The position numbers were made by a program, and so were the translations under genes. A stretch of 64,000 nucleotides of DNA from an uncultured Prochlorococcus sp. (GTDB lineage Bacteria; Cyanobacteriota; Cyanobacteriia; PCC-6307; Cyanobiaceae): assembly GCF_902626525.1 (NCBI RefSeq), contig NZ_CACOFR010000007.1, positions 25,958-89,957 of the forward strand, in the 5' to 3' direction. Below, one piece after another: positions 24,034-35,785 of the stretch. Below the pieces are notes generated by a model. The model had not been told where the DNA came from. It did no database searches and was given only the letters and a program-made list of their open reading frames with translations. Positions within the stretch are counted from its first letter, which is position 1. Each line of letters begins with the position of its first letter.

Positions 24034-25335
24034 ATGAAACCTCAATTAACTCTCCAAACCCCATTAGAACTTCCTTATCAGGAAATTTCTAATTACCTTA
24101 ATCAATTATGGATCTCAGAAGATGCAGATAATTCGGGCGCAAATACTTTTACCTTAATTATTTGGCAACCTGCTTGGCTTGAGCAATATTTAGTTCAAGC
24201 TGGATTAATAAATGGACCAATCACAGGAAACTTTAGTCCAGAAATAATAGAAGTGGCTAAGAAATTCATATTAGATGAAGGGCTCTCTCTTACCACCTCT
24301 CTTAATGGTGATGAGTTACTGAGTTCCTTGGAGGCAAAATTATCAAATAAAGATTTTGAAGACTACAGAGGACAATTCTTTGAATCCTCTATAAGTACTT
24401 TAAATCCAAGGAGATTGATAACCTTAGCTCCAACTTTAAACAATAATTCAGAAATTAAAACGTTCGTTTCAGCTTATTGTCCATTAAGTGATAGCAGAGA
24501 AATGCAAACTATCTGTGGAGATTTAGTCGTGATTAGAGGAGATTCCAATTCAATCAATAATAAAGGAATAGAAATAATAGATGAATTATCTATTGTTGAA
24601 TTACCGTCTTGGCTTTGGTGGAATGGAAGTTTAGATGAAGCGCCTGAAATTTTTGAATACTTTATTAATAGAGGTCTAAGACTAATTATTGATACAGCTC
24701 TTGGATCCCCTGAAAGATGTTTATCAGTATTAGATCAATTAATCAAATCAAATAAAGCTATTAACGATTTAAATTGGGTCCGATTAAAAAGTTGGAGAGA
24801 GTCGCTAGCGATGATTTTTGATCCCCCCTCAAGGAGGCCTATATTAGATCATATTACTGATATTGATGTTGATATTGCCGGAGATCATATGCTTCAGGCG
24901 TTGTTTTTTATCTCGTGGATTAGTGATAAACTTATGTGGTCTTTTGTAAGTGTTAAAAGGGAAAATGATTTAGTAAAAATTGAATTTGAAAGGAAAAATG
25001 GTGAAAAAATTTCTACATCTATTAATCCTTTACCTCTAGGAAATCCATGTATTCACTTAGGTCAAGTTATTGGATTAAGATTGATATCTAAAGTTGGTGA
25101 GGTTCAAAAAAACAATACTTGTATAATACTTGGATGCGAGTCAGTGGAATGTATGAGACTTGAGGCAGGAGGTATGGCAGATATGGAATTAATAGAACAA
25201 GTTGTTCCAAATTCTTTTTCTTCATCAGAATCAGATGTTAGTAAGCTATTGGGCAGTAGCAGAGGGAATACTAGTCCTCTTTTTGAAAATACTATTAGAA
25301 TCGCACTTCAAATATTTAGTGATTTAAATGTTTAA
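24034..25335 (+). CDS. opcA: OXPP cycle protein OpcA
   Basis: Directly downstream of zwf; 433 aa with the expected OpcA-like pattern. Confidence 0.88.
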   Translation: MKPQLTLQTPLELPYQEISNYLNQLWISEDADNSGANTFTLIIWQPAWLEQYLVQAGLINGPITGNFSPEIIEVAKKFILDEGLSLTTSLNGDELLSSLEAKLSNKDFEDYRGQFFESSISTLNPRRLITLAPTLNNNSEIKTFVSAYCPLSDSREMQTICGDLVVIRGDSNSINNKGIEIIDELSIVELPSWLWWNGSLDEAPEIFEYFINRGLRLIIDTALGSPERCLSVLDQLIKSNKAINDLNWVRLKSWRESLAMIFDPPSRRPILDHITDIDVDIAGDHMLQALFFISWISDKLMWSFVSVKRENDLVKIEFERKNGEKISTSINPLPLGNPCIHLGQVIGLRLISKVGEVQKNNTCIILGCESVECMRLEAGGMADMELIEQVVPNSFSSSESDVSKLLGSSRGNTSPLFENTIRIALQIFSDLNV

Positions 25336-25338
25336 TAA

Positions 25339-26730
25339 ATGCCTTGTATAATATCTTCTCCTTCAACTGACAGTGGAAAAACAACCTTATCACTACTGAT
25401 TTCTTGTTGGGCTTTTTCTAAAGGAATAAAGATGCAAACTTTCAAAGTGGGCCCAGATTATCTCGATCAACAACAACTTAGTTCAATTGGACAACCTATT
25501 TGTAGGAATTTAGATATCTTTTTAAGTGGTGAAGAATGGGTTCAGGAAAATTTTTTTAAATATTCTCTAAATTGTGAATTCTCATTAATTGAAGGAGCTA
25601 TGGGTCTATTTGATGGATTAGGAGCAACTACCCATTCAAGTACAGCAGATGTTGCAAAACTTTTAGGTGCTCCAATAATTTTCATTGTAAATGCTAAGGG
25701 TCAAGTAGCTTCTCTTTTAGCTGTCATTAGAGGTTTTAGAGAATTTGATAAGGGATTGTCAATAAAAGGAATAATATTTAATAACGTTAATTCAGATAGG
25801 CACAAAATATTAATTGAAGAAGTTTTTAAAAATGAAGACATAGAAATTCTTGGTTTTTTACCATCTGATTCAAAAATAAAATTAAATAAGGCAAATCTAG
25901 GTTTAATATCTCCATTGGAAAATTGCCAAGAAATTGATGTTGAGTATTTTGCAAGTTTTGCCGAAAGAAATCTTGACGTATTTTCTCTTAGTAAATTTCT
26001 AATATCTCCACAAAAAACAATATTTAATTCTGTTTGTTATGAAGATTTTAAAATTGATAAAAGTAAACCTATCGCGATTGCAGAAGATAAAATTTTTCAT
26101 TTTCAATACCCTGAAACTAGGGAGTTTTTGGCTGAATTAGGAATACCTTTAATTTCATGGAGTATTTATGATAATGAAGAAATACCAAACGAAGCCTCTT
26201 CTCTAATTATTCCAGGAGGATTTCCTGAGAAATATGCTGAACATATAAGTAGCTCTATTAAAAGTCTAAATTCATTAAGGAAATTCCGTAAAAACGGATT
26301 TATATATGCTGAATGTGGTGGGATGATGATTTTAGGAAACTTGATAAAGGATGAAAATGGCAATAATCATAAGATGAGTGGCATCTTACCTCTTAAATTA
26401 AAGAAAAGTAAACTGACAGTCGGTTATAGATACATAGAAGGTTTAAAAGATTCTCCAATCATTAAACGAAATCAATCAATTAGAGGCCATGAATTTCATT
26501 ATTGGGAAATTGAAAATAATTTATCGGAATCTAATTTAAGAAAATCTGAGAATAAAAAAAACCTCTCTTCACCATGGAAAATTAAATCCTGGGAAACTGA
26601 ATATAAAAAAGAAGGCATGTTTGATAATAAATTGCATGCAAGTTGGATTCATTTACATTTGCCAAGTTCACCAAAAATTGCAAAAAATTTCATAAATGCT
26701 ACACAAATTGATTATTCGCAGGATTCTTAA
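25339..26730 (+). CDS. cobB: cobyrinate a,c-diamide synthase
   Basis: SPSTDSGKTTLSL, VGPDYLDQ, EGAMGLFDG, GGFPEKYAE, YAECGGMMILG. Confidence 0.94.
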   Translation: MPCIISSPSTDSGKTTLSLLISCWAFSKGIKMQTFKVGPDYLDQQQLSSIGQPICRNLDIFLSGEEWVQENFFKYSLNCEFSLIEGAMGLFDGLGATTHSSTADVAKLLGAPIIFIVNAKGQVASLLAVIRGFREFDKGLSIKGIIFNNVNSDRHKILIEEVFKNEDIEILGFLPSDSKIKLNKANLGLISPLENCQEIDVEYFASFAERNLDVFSLSKFLISPQKTIFNSVCYEDFKIDKSKPIAIAEDKIFHFQYPETREFLAELGIPLISWSIYDNEEIPNEASSLIIPGGFPEKYAEHISSSIKSLNSLRKFRKNGFIYAECGGMMILGNLIKDENGNNHKMSGILPLKLKKSKLTVGYRYIEGLKDSPIIKRNQSIRGHEFHYWEIENNLSESNLRKSENKKNLSSPWKIKSWETEYKKEGMFDNKLHASWIHLHLPSSPKIAKNFINATQIDYSQDS

Positions 26731-27206
26731 TTTATTATCAAATTAAATATCTTAAGAGGAGAACCTAAAAAAAACATTCCAGGTAAAGTAATTAATGGCC
26801 CTAAAAAACTACCCACTATGACCTCAAACTTTGTATGACCCAGTGTTTCTTTTAAAATTACCTCGGATTTGGGTTCAAGTTTTTTTGATAGTTTATTGAT
26901 TTCTGCAGCTTGAATGCCTGCTGATTTTCGAACTCCGCTAGCGTCATACATAACTATAAGTGCTATCGCAACTGCTAATGCAAATATTGAGCTGTCAAAT
27001 CCTAATTCAAAACCTATCCCAGATGTGGCACCAGTTATTAAGGCTGAATGACTTGAAGGCATGCCTCCTGTCTCGAACATAATTCTAAAATTCATCTTTC
27101 CAGTTGAAAAGAAATTAAATATTATTTTTAAAAATTGAGCTAGTAAACAAGATAATAAACTCCAGAAAAGAATTGAATTATTAAAAAAGGCAGAAAACTC
27201 AGACAT
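26727..27206 (-). CDS. divergent PAP2 / DUF212 family membrane protein
   Basis: GGMPSSHSALITGAT, YDASGVRKSAGIQAAEIN, KETLGHTKFEVIVG. Confidence 0.88.
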   Translation of the reverse strand: MSEFSAFFNNSILFWSLLSCLLAQFLKIIFNFFSTGKMNFRIMFETGGMPSSHSALITGATSGIGFELGFDSSIFALAVAIALIVMYDASGVRKSAGIQAAEINKLSKKLEPKSEVILKETLGHTKFEVIVGSFLGPLITLPGMFFLGSPLKIFNLIIN

Positions 27207-27219
27207 AAATCAAAACTAT

Positions 27220-28122
27220 TTATCGATCTCTATTTGTAATAAAGTCAGCTAAGGAGATTAAATACTTTGCATCTTTACCCCATGGTTCAATTGCCTTTTT
27301 TGCTTTTTCTACTAAATCAAAAGCTCTTTTCTTTGATTCTTCCATTCCAAGTAATTTAGGATATGTAGTTTTGTCAGCCAAAAGATCTTTGCCTGCGGTT
27401 TTCCCAAGTGTTTCACTGCTTGATGTTAAATCGAGAATATCATCTATAATTTGGAAGGCTAAACCAATTCCCTCCGCATAAATTGTTAGAGCTTGTAATA
27501 ATTTTTCGTCAGCACCTGCTATCATAGCTCCTGTTCTTACACAAGCTTTTAATAAAGCTCCAGTCTTATGAAGATGAATAAACTCGAGTGTTTCAAGGTC
27601 AACTTCTTTCCCCTCGCATTCTAAGTCAACAACTTGTCCTCCTACTAGCCCTGGAGCACCAGCGACTAAAGAAAGTTCACCTATTACATTTAATAATCTA
27701 TTTGAATCAACACCTGGACTTCTTAAAGAGACCATCTCAAAAGCTCTAGTTAATAATGCATCGCCAGCAAGAATAGCTATTGCATCTCCATATACTTTAT
27801 GGTTTGTTGGCCTACCTCTTCTTAAGTCATCATTGTCCATTGCGGGCAAATCATCATGAATTAAGGACATTGTATGAATCATTTCTATCGCAACTGCAGT
27901 GGGAACTGCTAATGAGGGTTCACCTCCAGCAAGTGAACAAGATGCTAAACATAAAATTGGTCTTATTCTTTTCCCTCCAGCTAACAGAGAATATCTCATT
28001 GACTCTCTAAGAATTTTTGGATTCTCGGGTCCTAGTGAGAAATCAAGTGCTTCTTCTACAATCTTTTTTGTGCTTTTAAGAAATTTTTCAAAATCAGAAA
28101 TATTATTAATAACTTTAGTCAT
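27220..28122 (-). CDS. crtE: geranylgeranyl diphosphate synthase
   Basis: [17 protein letters not shown] and FQIIDDILD Asp-rich motifs. Confidence 0.95.
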   Translation of the reverse strand: MTKVINNISDFEKFLKSTKKIVEEALDFSLGPENPKILRESMRYSLLAGGKRIRPILCLASCSLAGGEPSLAVPTAVAIEMIHTMSLIHDDLPAMDNDDLRRGRPTNHKVYGDAIAILAGDALLTRAFEMVSLRSPGVDSNRLLNVIGELSLVAGAPGLVGGQVVDLECEGKEVDLETLEFIHLHKTGALLKACVRTGAMIAGADEKLLQALTIYAEGIGLAFQIIDDILDLTSSSETLGKTAGKDLLADKTTYPKLLGMEESKKRAFDLVEKAKKAIEPWGKDAKYLISLADFITNRDR

Positions 28123-28159
28123 TTTATACCTTTGATAATAAATTTTTTCATCTTAGAGT

Positions 28160-29056
28160 TTATGGCAGAAGGTCATTAAGAGTTGATGATAAACCAAAAT
28201 TTTTTTGCCAGCTATAAATAGTATTTACCAGTAACATTGTTACTGTCATTGGTCCAACACCACCAGGAACAGGTGTGTAAGCAGATACTTTAGGAATTAC
28301 ATCTTCTAATAATACATCGCCACATAAATTGGTTTTATTATTATCAGAACTTTTTAATCTATGTATTCCAACATCAATTACCACTGCACCTTCCTTAACA
28401 TAACTAGAATCAACAAGATTGGGTTTTCCAGCCGCAGCAATTAATATATCGGCTTCTTTACAGACTTTATCTAAATATTGTGTTTTTGAATGAGTCATTG
28501 TTACTGTTCCATTCAGATTTAACAACATAAGGGACAGGGGTTTACCAACTAGTAAACTTCTTCCGATTACAACAATTTTTTTTCCTTCAACAGTTATTTT
28601 CTGGGATCTTAATAAATTAATAATTCCTGCTGGTGTACAAGACCTCATCCCAGGTTCATTTTTTACTAATTTGCCGATGTTTTTTTCATTCAATCCATCT
28701 ACATCCTTGCTTGGATTGATATAACTAATCAATCTTTGCTCATCAATCTTCTTTGGGATAGGGAGTTGCAGCAACATTCCATCAATATCATCATTAAAGT
28801 TTAGTTCGTTTATTAATTGTTCAATTTCTTTTTGATCTACATTTTCTTTAAGATGAAATATAAAACTTTTAATTCCAACCCTTGAACATGCCTTTTCCTT
28901 GTTCTTAACGTAAACACCGCTTGCAGGATCTTCACCTACTCTTATCACAGCTAAACCGGGCGCTCGTTTTGCCATTTTTTTATTTTTAGCAATATAGTTA
29001 TTTAATTTCTCCTCAATTTCAAGAGATAATTTTTTACCGTCTAATTTTAATGACAT
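28160..29056 (-). CDS. folD: bifunctional methylene-THF dehydrogenase/cyclohydrolase
   Basis: [43 protein letters not shown]. Confidence 0.97.
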   Translation of the reverse strand: MSLKLDGKKLSLEIEEKLNNYIAKNKKMAKRAPGLAVIRVGEDPASGVYVKNKEKACSRVGIKSFIFHLKENVDQKEIEQLINELNFNDDIDGMLLQLPIPKKIDEQRLISYINPSKDVDGLNEKNIGKLVKNEPGMRSCTPAGIINLLRSQKITVEGKKIVVIGRSLLVGKPLSLMLLNLNGTVTMTHSKTQYLDKVCKEADILIAAAGKPNLVDSSYVKEGAVVIDVGIHRLKSSDNNKTNLCGDVLLEDVIPKVSAYTPVPGGVGPMTVTMLLVNTIYSWQKNFGLSSTLNDLLP

Positions 29057-29130
29057 TTAGAAAAACATCTCCTTTTTACACCTAGCATGCCTATAATTTT
29101 AAATTATTCAAATAGATTTATTTATATTCT

Positions 29131-30603
29131 GTGCAAAACATTACAACTACTTTAAAAAAATTGTTTTATTCATGGAAAAGGAGCCAAGTTCCGATAAAAC
29201 TACCAATTAAAATTTCAAAAATTGATAATCTTATAATATTTTTAATATGCATTTTGATTTCCATAATTTCTTCTTACAAATTACTTCTTATTTCGCCTCT
29301 AAACCTCTCAGATTTTTTTTCTTGGTTTTTAATATTTTGTGAAGCACTAATTAGTTCATGGATATTGATATTAGTTTCAAAAAAAGAAAATCCTACAATA
29401 ACTTCAAGACAGATTATCTTAATTATTACACTTCTTCTAGTAATACAGGCTATGAAATTAGGCTTGGCTTCCACAATAAGTCCATTATCAATAATCATTC
29501 CACCAGCTTTAATAATATCTCAAGGAATGGGCAGCATAACTGCTTTGGCTTGGGTGTCAATAGCGAGCCTTATTTGGCCTGACTCAGCAATTAATATCAA
29601 TAACAATTTATTTTTTATTTCCTTAGTTTGTGCTTCAGTAGTATCTGTTCTTGGAGGAAGAATAAGAAGTAGAGCTCAATTACTCCAATTATCAATTTTT
29701 GTTCCTATCGGAGCGTTTTTAAGTCAGTGGATATTGATAGGTAAAGATAAAATATCTTTATTCGATAAGCAAGAGTTTGTATTTGTTGATGGGAAAATAT
29801 TTTCAGATTCTTTATTATTGGCAATAGTAATGCTTTTTACAATTTTATTTATTCCTGTTTTTGAATCGATATTTGGACTATTAACTAAAGCAAGACTACT
29901 TGAATTGGCTGATAAAGAGAAACCTCTTATAAGAAGATTGTCTATTGAGGCTCCAGGTACTTTTGAACATACCTTATTGATATGTGGGCTAGCAGAGGAA
30001 GCAACAAGGATTATTGGTGGTGATATCGATCTTATTAAAACTGGAGCACTTTATCATGATGTTGGTAAATTACATGCACCTAATTGGTTTATCGAAAATC
30101 AGGAAGGTTCAAATAATCCTCATGACGAAATAGATGATCCTATTAAAAGTGCAGAGATTTTACAGGCTCACGTCGACGAGGGATTAAAGTATGCAAGAAA
30201 AAATAGATTACCTAAACTTATAGCTAACTTCATCCCTGAACATCAAGGCACACTAAGGATGGGATATTTTTTTCAAAAAGCCAAAGAAAAAAATCTTAAT
30301 ATTAATGAAAGTGATTTTAGATACAAAGGCCCTATCCCTCAGTCAAAAGAAACAGCTATTTTAATGCTCGCTGATGGTTGTGAAGCAGCATTAAGAGCTA
30401 TGAATGTTAACGCATCGGATAAAGAAGCTTTAGACACAATATCTAATATTATTAATACACGTCAAAAAGACGGTCAATTAGATAATAGTGATCTTTCGTT
30501 TGGGGAGATATATTTAATAAAAAGAGCTTTTTTAGGAGTTTGGAAAAGAATTAGACATAGAAGAATTCAATATCCAACTAGTAAGAATAATACTTTTTCT
30601 TAA
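29131..30603 (+). CDS. 7TM-HD family phosphohydrolase
   Basis: Multiple TM helices, APGTFEHTLLICGLAEEA, GALYHDVGKL, FIPEHQGT; GTG start. Confidence 0.88.
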   Translation: MQNITTTLKKLFYSWKRSQVPIKLPIKISKIDNLIIFLICILISIISSYKLLLISPLNLSDFFSWFLIFCEALISSWILILVSKKENPTITSRQIILIITLLLVIQAMKLGLASTISPLSIIIPPALIISQGMGSITALAWVSIASLIWPDSAININNNLFFISLVCASVVSVLGGRIRSRAQLLQLSIFVPIGAFLSQWILIGKDKISLFDKQEFVFVDGKIFSDSLLLAIVMLFTILFIPVFESIFGLLTKARLLELADKEKPLIRRLSIEAPGTFEHTLLICGLAEEATRIIGGDIDLIKTGALYHDVGKLHAPNWFIENQEGSNNPHDEIDDPIKSAEILQAHVDEGLKYARKNRLPKLIANFIPEHQGTLRMGYFFQKAKEKNLNINESDFRYKGPIPQSKETAILMLADGCEAALRAMNVNASDKEALDTISNIINTRQKDGQLDNSDLSFGEIYLIKRAFLGVWKRIRHRRIQYPTSKNNTFS

Positions 30604-30617
30604 TTTTCTTTTAAAAA

Positions 30618-31010
30618 TCATAACCTAATACTTCTTCTATGTTTTGGATTACACCAATATAAAAGTGCTAGAGAGCTTAATATTGTTGTCAAAAGAGTAA
30701 AACCACCAATTCCAAAAATGTCTTGAATAGTTATTAGCCTTACTACTGAATAGGGACCTGTACCAGAAATTACCATTGAAAGGGATACAAGGGTAAGTGT
30801 TACTCCCCATTTTCTTTCTGCTAATAGAGCTGCTGAAGAAACTATCCCAACTATCGCAGCAGGCCAACCAAGGCTTATAGCAAGAGTTATATTTGCAACT
30901 TTTAGTGGAGGTCCAAAGCTTATTATTATTGCGATTATTGGTAGTGCGATTATATTACTGATTAAACCAACCCATGAAAGAGCCCAGTATCCAAGTAACC
31001 TTTCTCTCAT
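30618..31010 (-). CDS. conserved hypothetical membrane protein
   Basis: 130 aa with about four hydrophobic segments. Confidence 0.65.
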   Translation of the reverse strand: MRERLLGYWALSWVGLISNIIALPIIAIIISFGPPLKVANITLAISLGWPAAIVGIVSSAALLAERKWGVTLTLVSLSMVISGTGPYSVVRLITIQDIFGIGGFTLLTTILSSLALLYWCNPKHRRSIRL

Positions 31011-31103
31011 TATTTTCTGCTTAAACTATTAAGTTAATCTACCGTATTACGAGTCTATTTTTAGTGCTACTTAATATCCTAAGAAATAATTTAATTTGTA
31101 GGA

Positions 31104-32729
31104 TTAGAGAGAAATGCTCTCTTGACTCTCTAAATTATCAAATTGTGGGTGAATTGATTTTTTTTTCTCTGAGAAAACAAGCCTATTTAATGCATTAATG
31201 TAAGCATTTGCAGCTGCAACAACCACATCCGTATCGGCAGAATGACCAGAATATATTTTATTATCTCTTCTTATTCTTATTGTTACTTCACCCAAAGCAT
31301 CAATTCCTTCTGTTACTGACTTTACAGAAAATTCAATTAATTCATTTGGAACTTTAGCTAGTTTATTTAACGCTTCACATACAGCATCAACAGGTCCAGT
31401 CCCTATCGCTACAGCAGTATTCTCAGTATTATCTTCGGAGTTTAGAAGCGTAATGGTAGCTGTAGGTTTAGATGCGTTTCCGCAACTGACTTGTACAAGA
31501 ATTAATTGAAATTTAGCTTCTGGAAGTTGTACTTGTTCACTAACAATTGCTTCTAAATCTCTATCAGTAATTTCTCTTTTTCTATCAGCTAAATCCTTAA
31601 AACGAGCAAAAGCATCATTTAAGTCTTCCCTGCTCAAATCATATCCCATCTCTTCTAATCTGGCTCTTACCGCACTTCTTCCACTAAGTTTTCCCAATGA
31701 AATTTTATTGTCACTCAAGCCAACAGTTTTTGCATCGATGATTTCATAAGTTAGTCTATTTTTTAAAACTCCATCTTGATGAATACCTGACTCATGAGCA
31801 AAAGCATTAGCTCCAACAATTGCTTTATTGGGTTGAACAGTCATTCCAGTTAAGTTGGAAACGAGCCTAGAGGTTTTTGTTATCTCTTCTGTTCTTATGG
31901 CTGTAAGAGGAGTCGGTGAATCCGGATTTCTTTTGAAAAAACTATTAAAAAAACTTTTTCTGACATGAAGAGCCATTACTAATTCTTCTAGAGAGGCATT
32001 TCCAGCTCTTTCTCCAATTCCATTAATCGTACATTCTAATTGCCTAGCTCCACTTTTTACTGCTTCTAGAAAGTTGGCAACTGCTAAACCTAAATCATTA
32101 TGACCATGAACTGAGATTACTGCTTCATCAATATTCGTGACATTTTTATTTATTTCAGCGACCAATTTACCGAATTCACTAGGGGTTGTAAATCCAACAG
32201 TATCAGGGATATTTATCGTTGTCGCTCCTGCAGAAATTGCAAGTTGAATTACTTCATATAAAAAATCAGGATCACTCCTTGAGGCATCTTCACAAGAAAA
32301 CTCTACATCATCTACAAATGATTTTGCATAATTAACCATATCTGGAACAATGGAAAGAACATCTTTTCTAGATTTTCTAAGTTTATGTTTAAGATGTATA
32401 TCACTAGTTGCAATAAAAGTATGAATTCTTTTCTTGGGAGCGGGACTTACTGCTTCATAACATGATTTTATATCATTTTTGGATGCTCTAGATAAGCCAC
32501 ATATTATAGGGCCATTTTCTTTCCCTACAACATTAGCAATTTTATTAACAGCTTTAAAATCTCCTGGACTTGCAAAAGGAAATCCAGCTTCGATTACATC
32601 AACCCCTAATCTTGCTAATTGATGTGCGATAGCAAGTTTTTCTTCAAGATTTAAACTAGCACCAGGAGATTGCTCTCCATCTCGAAGAGTTGTATCAAAG
32701 ATCAAAATTCTGCCTGGATCTTTGGACAT
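31104..32729 (-). CDS. leuA: 2-isopropylmalate synthase
   Basis: [28 protein letters not shown]-terminal LeuA regulatory domain. Confidence 0.97.
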   Translation of the reverse strand: MSKDPGRILIFDTTLRDGEQSPGASLNLEEKLAIAHQLARLGVDVIEAGFPFASPGDFKAVNKIANVVGKENGPIICGLSRASKNDIKSCYEAVSPAPKKRIHTFIATSDIHLKHKLRKSRKDVLSIVPDMVNYAKSFVDDVEFSCEDASRSDPDFLYEVIQLAISAGATTINIPDTVGFTTPSEFGKLVAEINKNVTNIDEAVISVHGHNDLGLAVANFLEAVKSGARQLECTINGIGERAGNASLEELVMALHVRKSFFNSFFKRNPDSPTPLTAIRTEEITKTSRLVSNLTGMTVQPNKAIVGANAFAHESGIHQDGVLKNRLTYEIIDAKTVGLSDNKISLGKLSGRSAVRARLEEMGYDLSREDLNDAFARFKDLADRKREITDRDLEAIVSEQVQLPEAKFQLILVQVSCGNASKPTATITLLNSEDNTENTAVAIGTGPVDAVCEALNKLAKVPNELIEFSVKSVTEGIDALGEVTIRIRRDNKIYSGHSADTDVVVAAANAYINALNRLVFSEKKKSIHPQFDNLESQESISL

Positions 32730-32954
32730 TATCTAGGTATCATTTAAACATATATTAGGCTAATTAAAAAAAATTGACTAGATCTTTATTTAACAAAACA
32801 AGCCATGGGATTATTACTTAACAATATTGGTTAAAATTTTTGGAAAAAAAACAAAATACTTTATTTATTAAAGTATTGTTTAAAAATTAAAATTACCTTT
32901 TTCTTTAGGGTTAATTTTTATTTTTATATAATTTCAGGCATACAGCATAAACAT

Positions 32955-34538
32955 ATGAATGGGCAAAATCCCAAAAAAAATGTTTTAGGACAGTTAGCCA
33001 TAGTTTTACATGCTCACCTCCCTTATGTCAGAAAAAATGAAAAAAACTCTTTAGAAGAGGATTGGTTATTTCAAGCAATTTTGGAATGTTACATACCTTT
33101 ACTTCAAGCAATAGAATCTTCAAAAAAAGAAAATCCTCTTAATACAAAACTCACTATTAGTTTGTCCCCCACTTTATTATCACTTCTAGAAAATAAACAA
33201 ATTAAAGAAACTTTCCCATCCTGGATTAAAACAAGGAACGATTTTTTGAAGGAATTGAAACATAAAGAAAAAGATGCGTCTGCATTTTTAATGAAAAGTC
33301 TTAATGATAAATATTTATTTTGGAAAAAATGTTCTGGAAATTTAGTTGAGAAGTTTAGAGTTTTAAATAAATCAGGAAATTTAGATATCCTTACTTGTGC
33401 TGCTACTCATGGATATTTACCAATTTTAAGGGAAAATCCTGAGACTGTTAAAGGACAAATTAATACAGCCATCAAGAACCATGCAAATATTTTTGGGACT
33501 AAACCTTTAGGTATTTGGTTGCCTGAATGTGCATATTATGAAAAATTAGATGAAATACTTTTTAATTCTGGAATTAGATATGCAATTTTAGATGGACATG
33601 GGATTCTAAATGCCACCCCAAGGCCTAGGTATGGTGTTTATGCACCAATATGTTCAATAAAAGGAGTTGCATTCTTCGGAAGAGATAGTGAGTCAACTTT
33701 ACCAGTTTGGTCTTCAAGAGATGGGTTTCCAGGCGATAGAGTTTATAGAGAGTTTCATAAAGATTTAGGGTGGGAATTACCTGTTTCTAAACTTCAAGAG
33801 AAGGGTATTTCAAGTACAAGACCCTTAGGATTGAAATTTCATAAGATTACAGATGAAAATATACCTTTGGGAAAAAAGGAGTTTTACTTAGAAAATGAAG
33901 CCATAAAAAAAACTGAGGAGCATGCTGATGCGTACCTTTTGGCGAGATCCAAACAATTAGAAAAATTAACTTTATCTTCTTCCTTTAATCCCTTATTGGT
34001 AGCTCCATTTGATGCAGAGTTATTTGGTCATTGGTGGTATGAAGGACCAATATTCTTAAAGAATATTTTAAAGAATTCTAGTAAATATTCAATAAAACTA
34101 ACAAATTTAAAAGAATTTTTAATTCAAAAGCCAAATCTTCAGATTTGCGATCCATCTCCATCAAGTTGGGGGCAGGGTGGTTACCATGATTATTGGATTA
34201 ATGATGCAAATGCATGGATCGTTCCAGAAATCACAAAGGCAGGTTCAACTTTTGTTGATCTGTGCACTAGAAAGTTCAACAATGAATTATCTATAAGACT
34301 CCTCAAGCAAGCAGCAAGAGAGTTACTACTCTCTGAATCCTCTGACTGGAGTTTCATACTAAGGGCTGGAACTACTACTGAACTTGCAAAAGAGAGAATT
34401 GAAAGACATTTATTTAGGTTCTGGAAATTAATTGAAATGATTAAAAAAAATACAAATACTAATTTAAAATTTCTTGAAGATATTGAGGCAGAAGATAATG
34501 TTTTCCCATATATTGATATTGATGATTGGCGAAAATAA
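32955..34538 (+). CDS. GH57-family glucan branching enzyme-like protein
   Basis: VLHAHLPYVRK, GIWLPECAYYE, FDAELFGHWWYEGP. Confidence 0.9.
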   Translation: MNGQNPKKNVLGQLAIVLHAHLPYVRKNEKNSLEEDWLFQAILECYIPLLQAIESSKKENPLNTKLTISLSPTLLSLLENKQIKETFPSWIKTRNDFLKELKHKEKDASAFLMKSLNDKYLFWKKCSGNLVEKFRVLNKSGNLDILTCAATHGYLPILRENPETVKGQINTAIKNHANIFGTKPLGIWLPECAYYEKLDEILFNSGIRYAILDGHGILNATPRPRYGVYAPICSIKGVAFFGRDSESTLPVWSSRDGFPGDRVYREFHKDLGWELPVSKLQEKGISSTRPLGLKFHKITDENIPLGKKEFYLENEAIKKTEEHADAYLLARSKQLEKLTLSSSFNPLLVAPFDAELFGHWWYEGPIFLKNILKNSSKYSIKLTNLKEFLIQKPNLQICDPSPSSWGQGGYHDYWINDANAWIVPEITKAGSTFVDLCTRKFNNELSIRLLKQAARELLLSESSDWSFILRAGTTTELAKERIERHLFRFWKLIEMIKKNTNTNLKFLEDIEAEDNVFPYIDIDDWRK

Positions 34539-34543
34539 CAATG

Positions 34544-35755
34544 CTAATTTAAATTAAGCATTCCTAGTTTTACTTTTAAAGGTGAATTAATAAACATTTT
34601 ACTCATCACAAATATTAGTTTTGGAAGAGGAAGTGTATTAGTTAGAAACCCCACCCATTCTTTGGTAGACAATCTAAAAAAATTTAAGAAAAAGCTTCTT
34701 AATCTACTTTCGTCAAAACTCATTAATCTTTGAAGACCATATTGGTAAAGCTTATGTCTTTGTGTTAATTCGAAAGGCCATAGAACATCCCAACCTTTTG
34801 TGGCCAGATCAAGAGAACTTAAATGAGGTTCTTTTAGAAAGGTTGCTAATTTTTCGGCAAGTAATGGAGCCCTTCTTAGTAAGGATCCGATCATGTATCC
34901 TGATGCTGGATGCACCATACTTGCAGCTCCTCCAAAACCAAGTACAAATTGTTTTTTAAATGGGAGAGGTAAATTCATTGGGAAAAGGCAATTCTCTTCA
35001 TGAAAAATTTCTTTTACCTCAATACCCTTACTTTTTAGTCTTTTAAAGAGTCTTTTTTTAAGATTGTCTTGCGATATCGCTGGATAACTCGCTAGTGATG
35101 TCTCTTCAACAAAAAAAGTTTCATCACCAAGATCCATTGCATAAAGAAAGGAAGGCGATGATAATTTCTCTTCATTATTTAAATGATTTGGACGGAAATC
35201 CATCAAAACAAACTGCTCTTTATTAACGGGTGCTGACGAGAATTTAGCAACAATTCCATATGCAGCTTGTTGAGCGATTTCATTTTGGACTGGTCTTTTG
35301 ACAAAATTACTTTTATGCCCACTTGCATCAATAACTAACCTTGCTTTTATTTTTAAACCGGAAAAACAAATTACTTCAGATAGTTTATTTTTCTTAGTGA
35401 TTTCTTTTGCCGTTTCATTCAACCATTCAATCCCTTTGCATTTTTTTAAAAGTTCACTTTGAAAAGCTTCTTGATTTATTAGTCCATAATCGTAATTATG
35501 TTTTGTTGGAATATTACCCTTTTTATTTTCCCCGCTACCAAAAAAACTAACTGTTTTACACCATCGATGAGATAACAAAGACTCTAATCCTAATTCCTCT
35601 AATTCAGAGGCCCAAATACCATATGTATTTTCCCATTTTTCATTTGGAGATTTTGTTGATATCCCCTTTATTTTGAGTTTCTGCTTGGCTAATTCAGAAG
35701 CCAAACATAATGCTGCAGGACCGGAACCTAAAATTAAAATATCAAGTATTTCCAT
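34544..35755 (-). CDS. crtL: lycopene cyclase, CrtL family
   Basis: N-terminal DILILGSGPAALCLA dinucleotide site, VIDASGH, FGGAASMVHPASGYMIGSLLRRAP; subtype not assigned. Confidence 0.88.
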   Translation of the reverse strand: MEILDILILGSGPAALCLASELAKQKLKIKGISTKSPNEKWENTYGIWASELEELGLESLLSHRWCKTVSFFGSGENKKGNIPTKHNYDYGLINQEAFQSELLKKCKGIEWLNETAKEITKKNKLSEVICFSGLKIKARLVIDASGHKSNFVKRPVQNEIAQQAAYGIVAKFSSAPVNKEQFVLMDFRPNHLNNEEKLSSPSFLYAMDLGDETFFVEETSLASYPAISQDNLKKRLFKRLKSKGIEVKEIFHEENCLFPMNLPLPFKKQFVLGFGGAASMVHPASGYMIGSLLRRAPLLAEKLATFLKEPHLSSLDLATKGWDVLWPFELTQRHKLYQYGLQRLMSFDESRLRSFFLNFFRLSTKEWVGFLTNTLPLPKLIFVMSKMFINSPLKVKLGMLNLN

Positions 35756-35785
35756 GTTATCTAATTGACCATCATCCCTTTAAAT

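Noticed and set aside
32855-32877. AATACTTTA-TTTAT-TAAAGTATT hairpin between leuA and the GH57 gene
   Set aside because: 9-bp all-but-one AT stem without a T-run on either side; too weak to call a regulator or terminator
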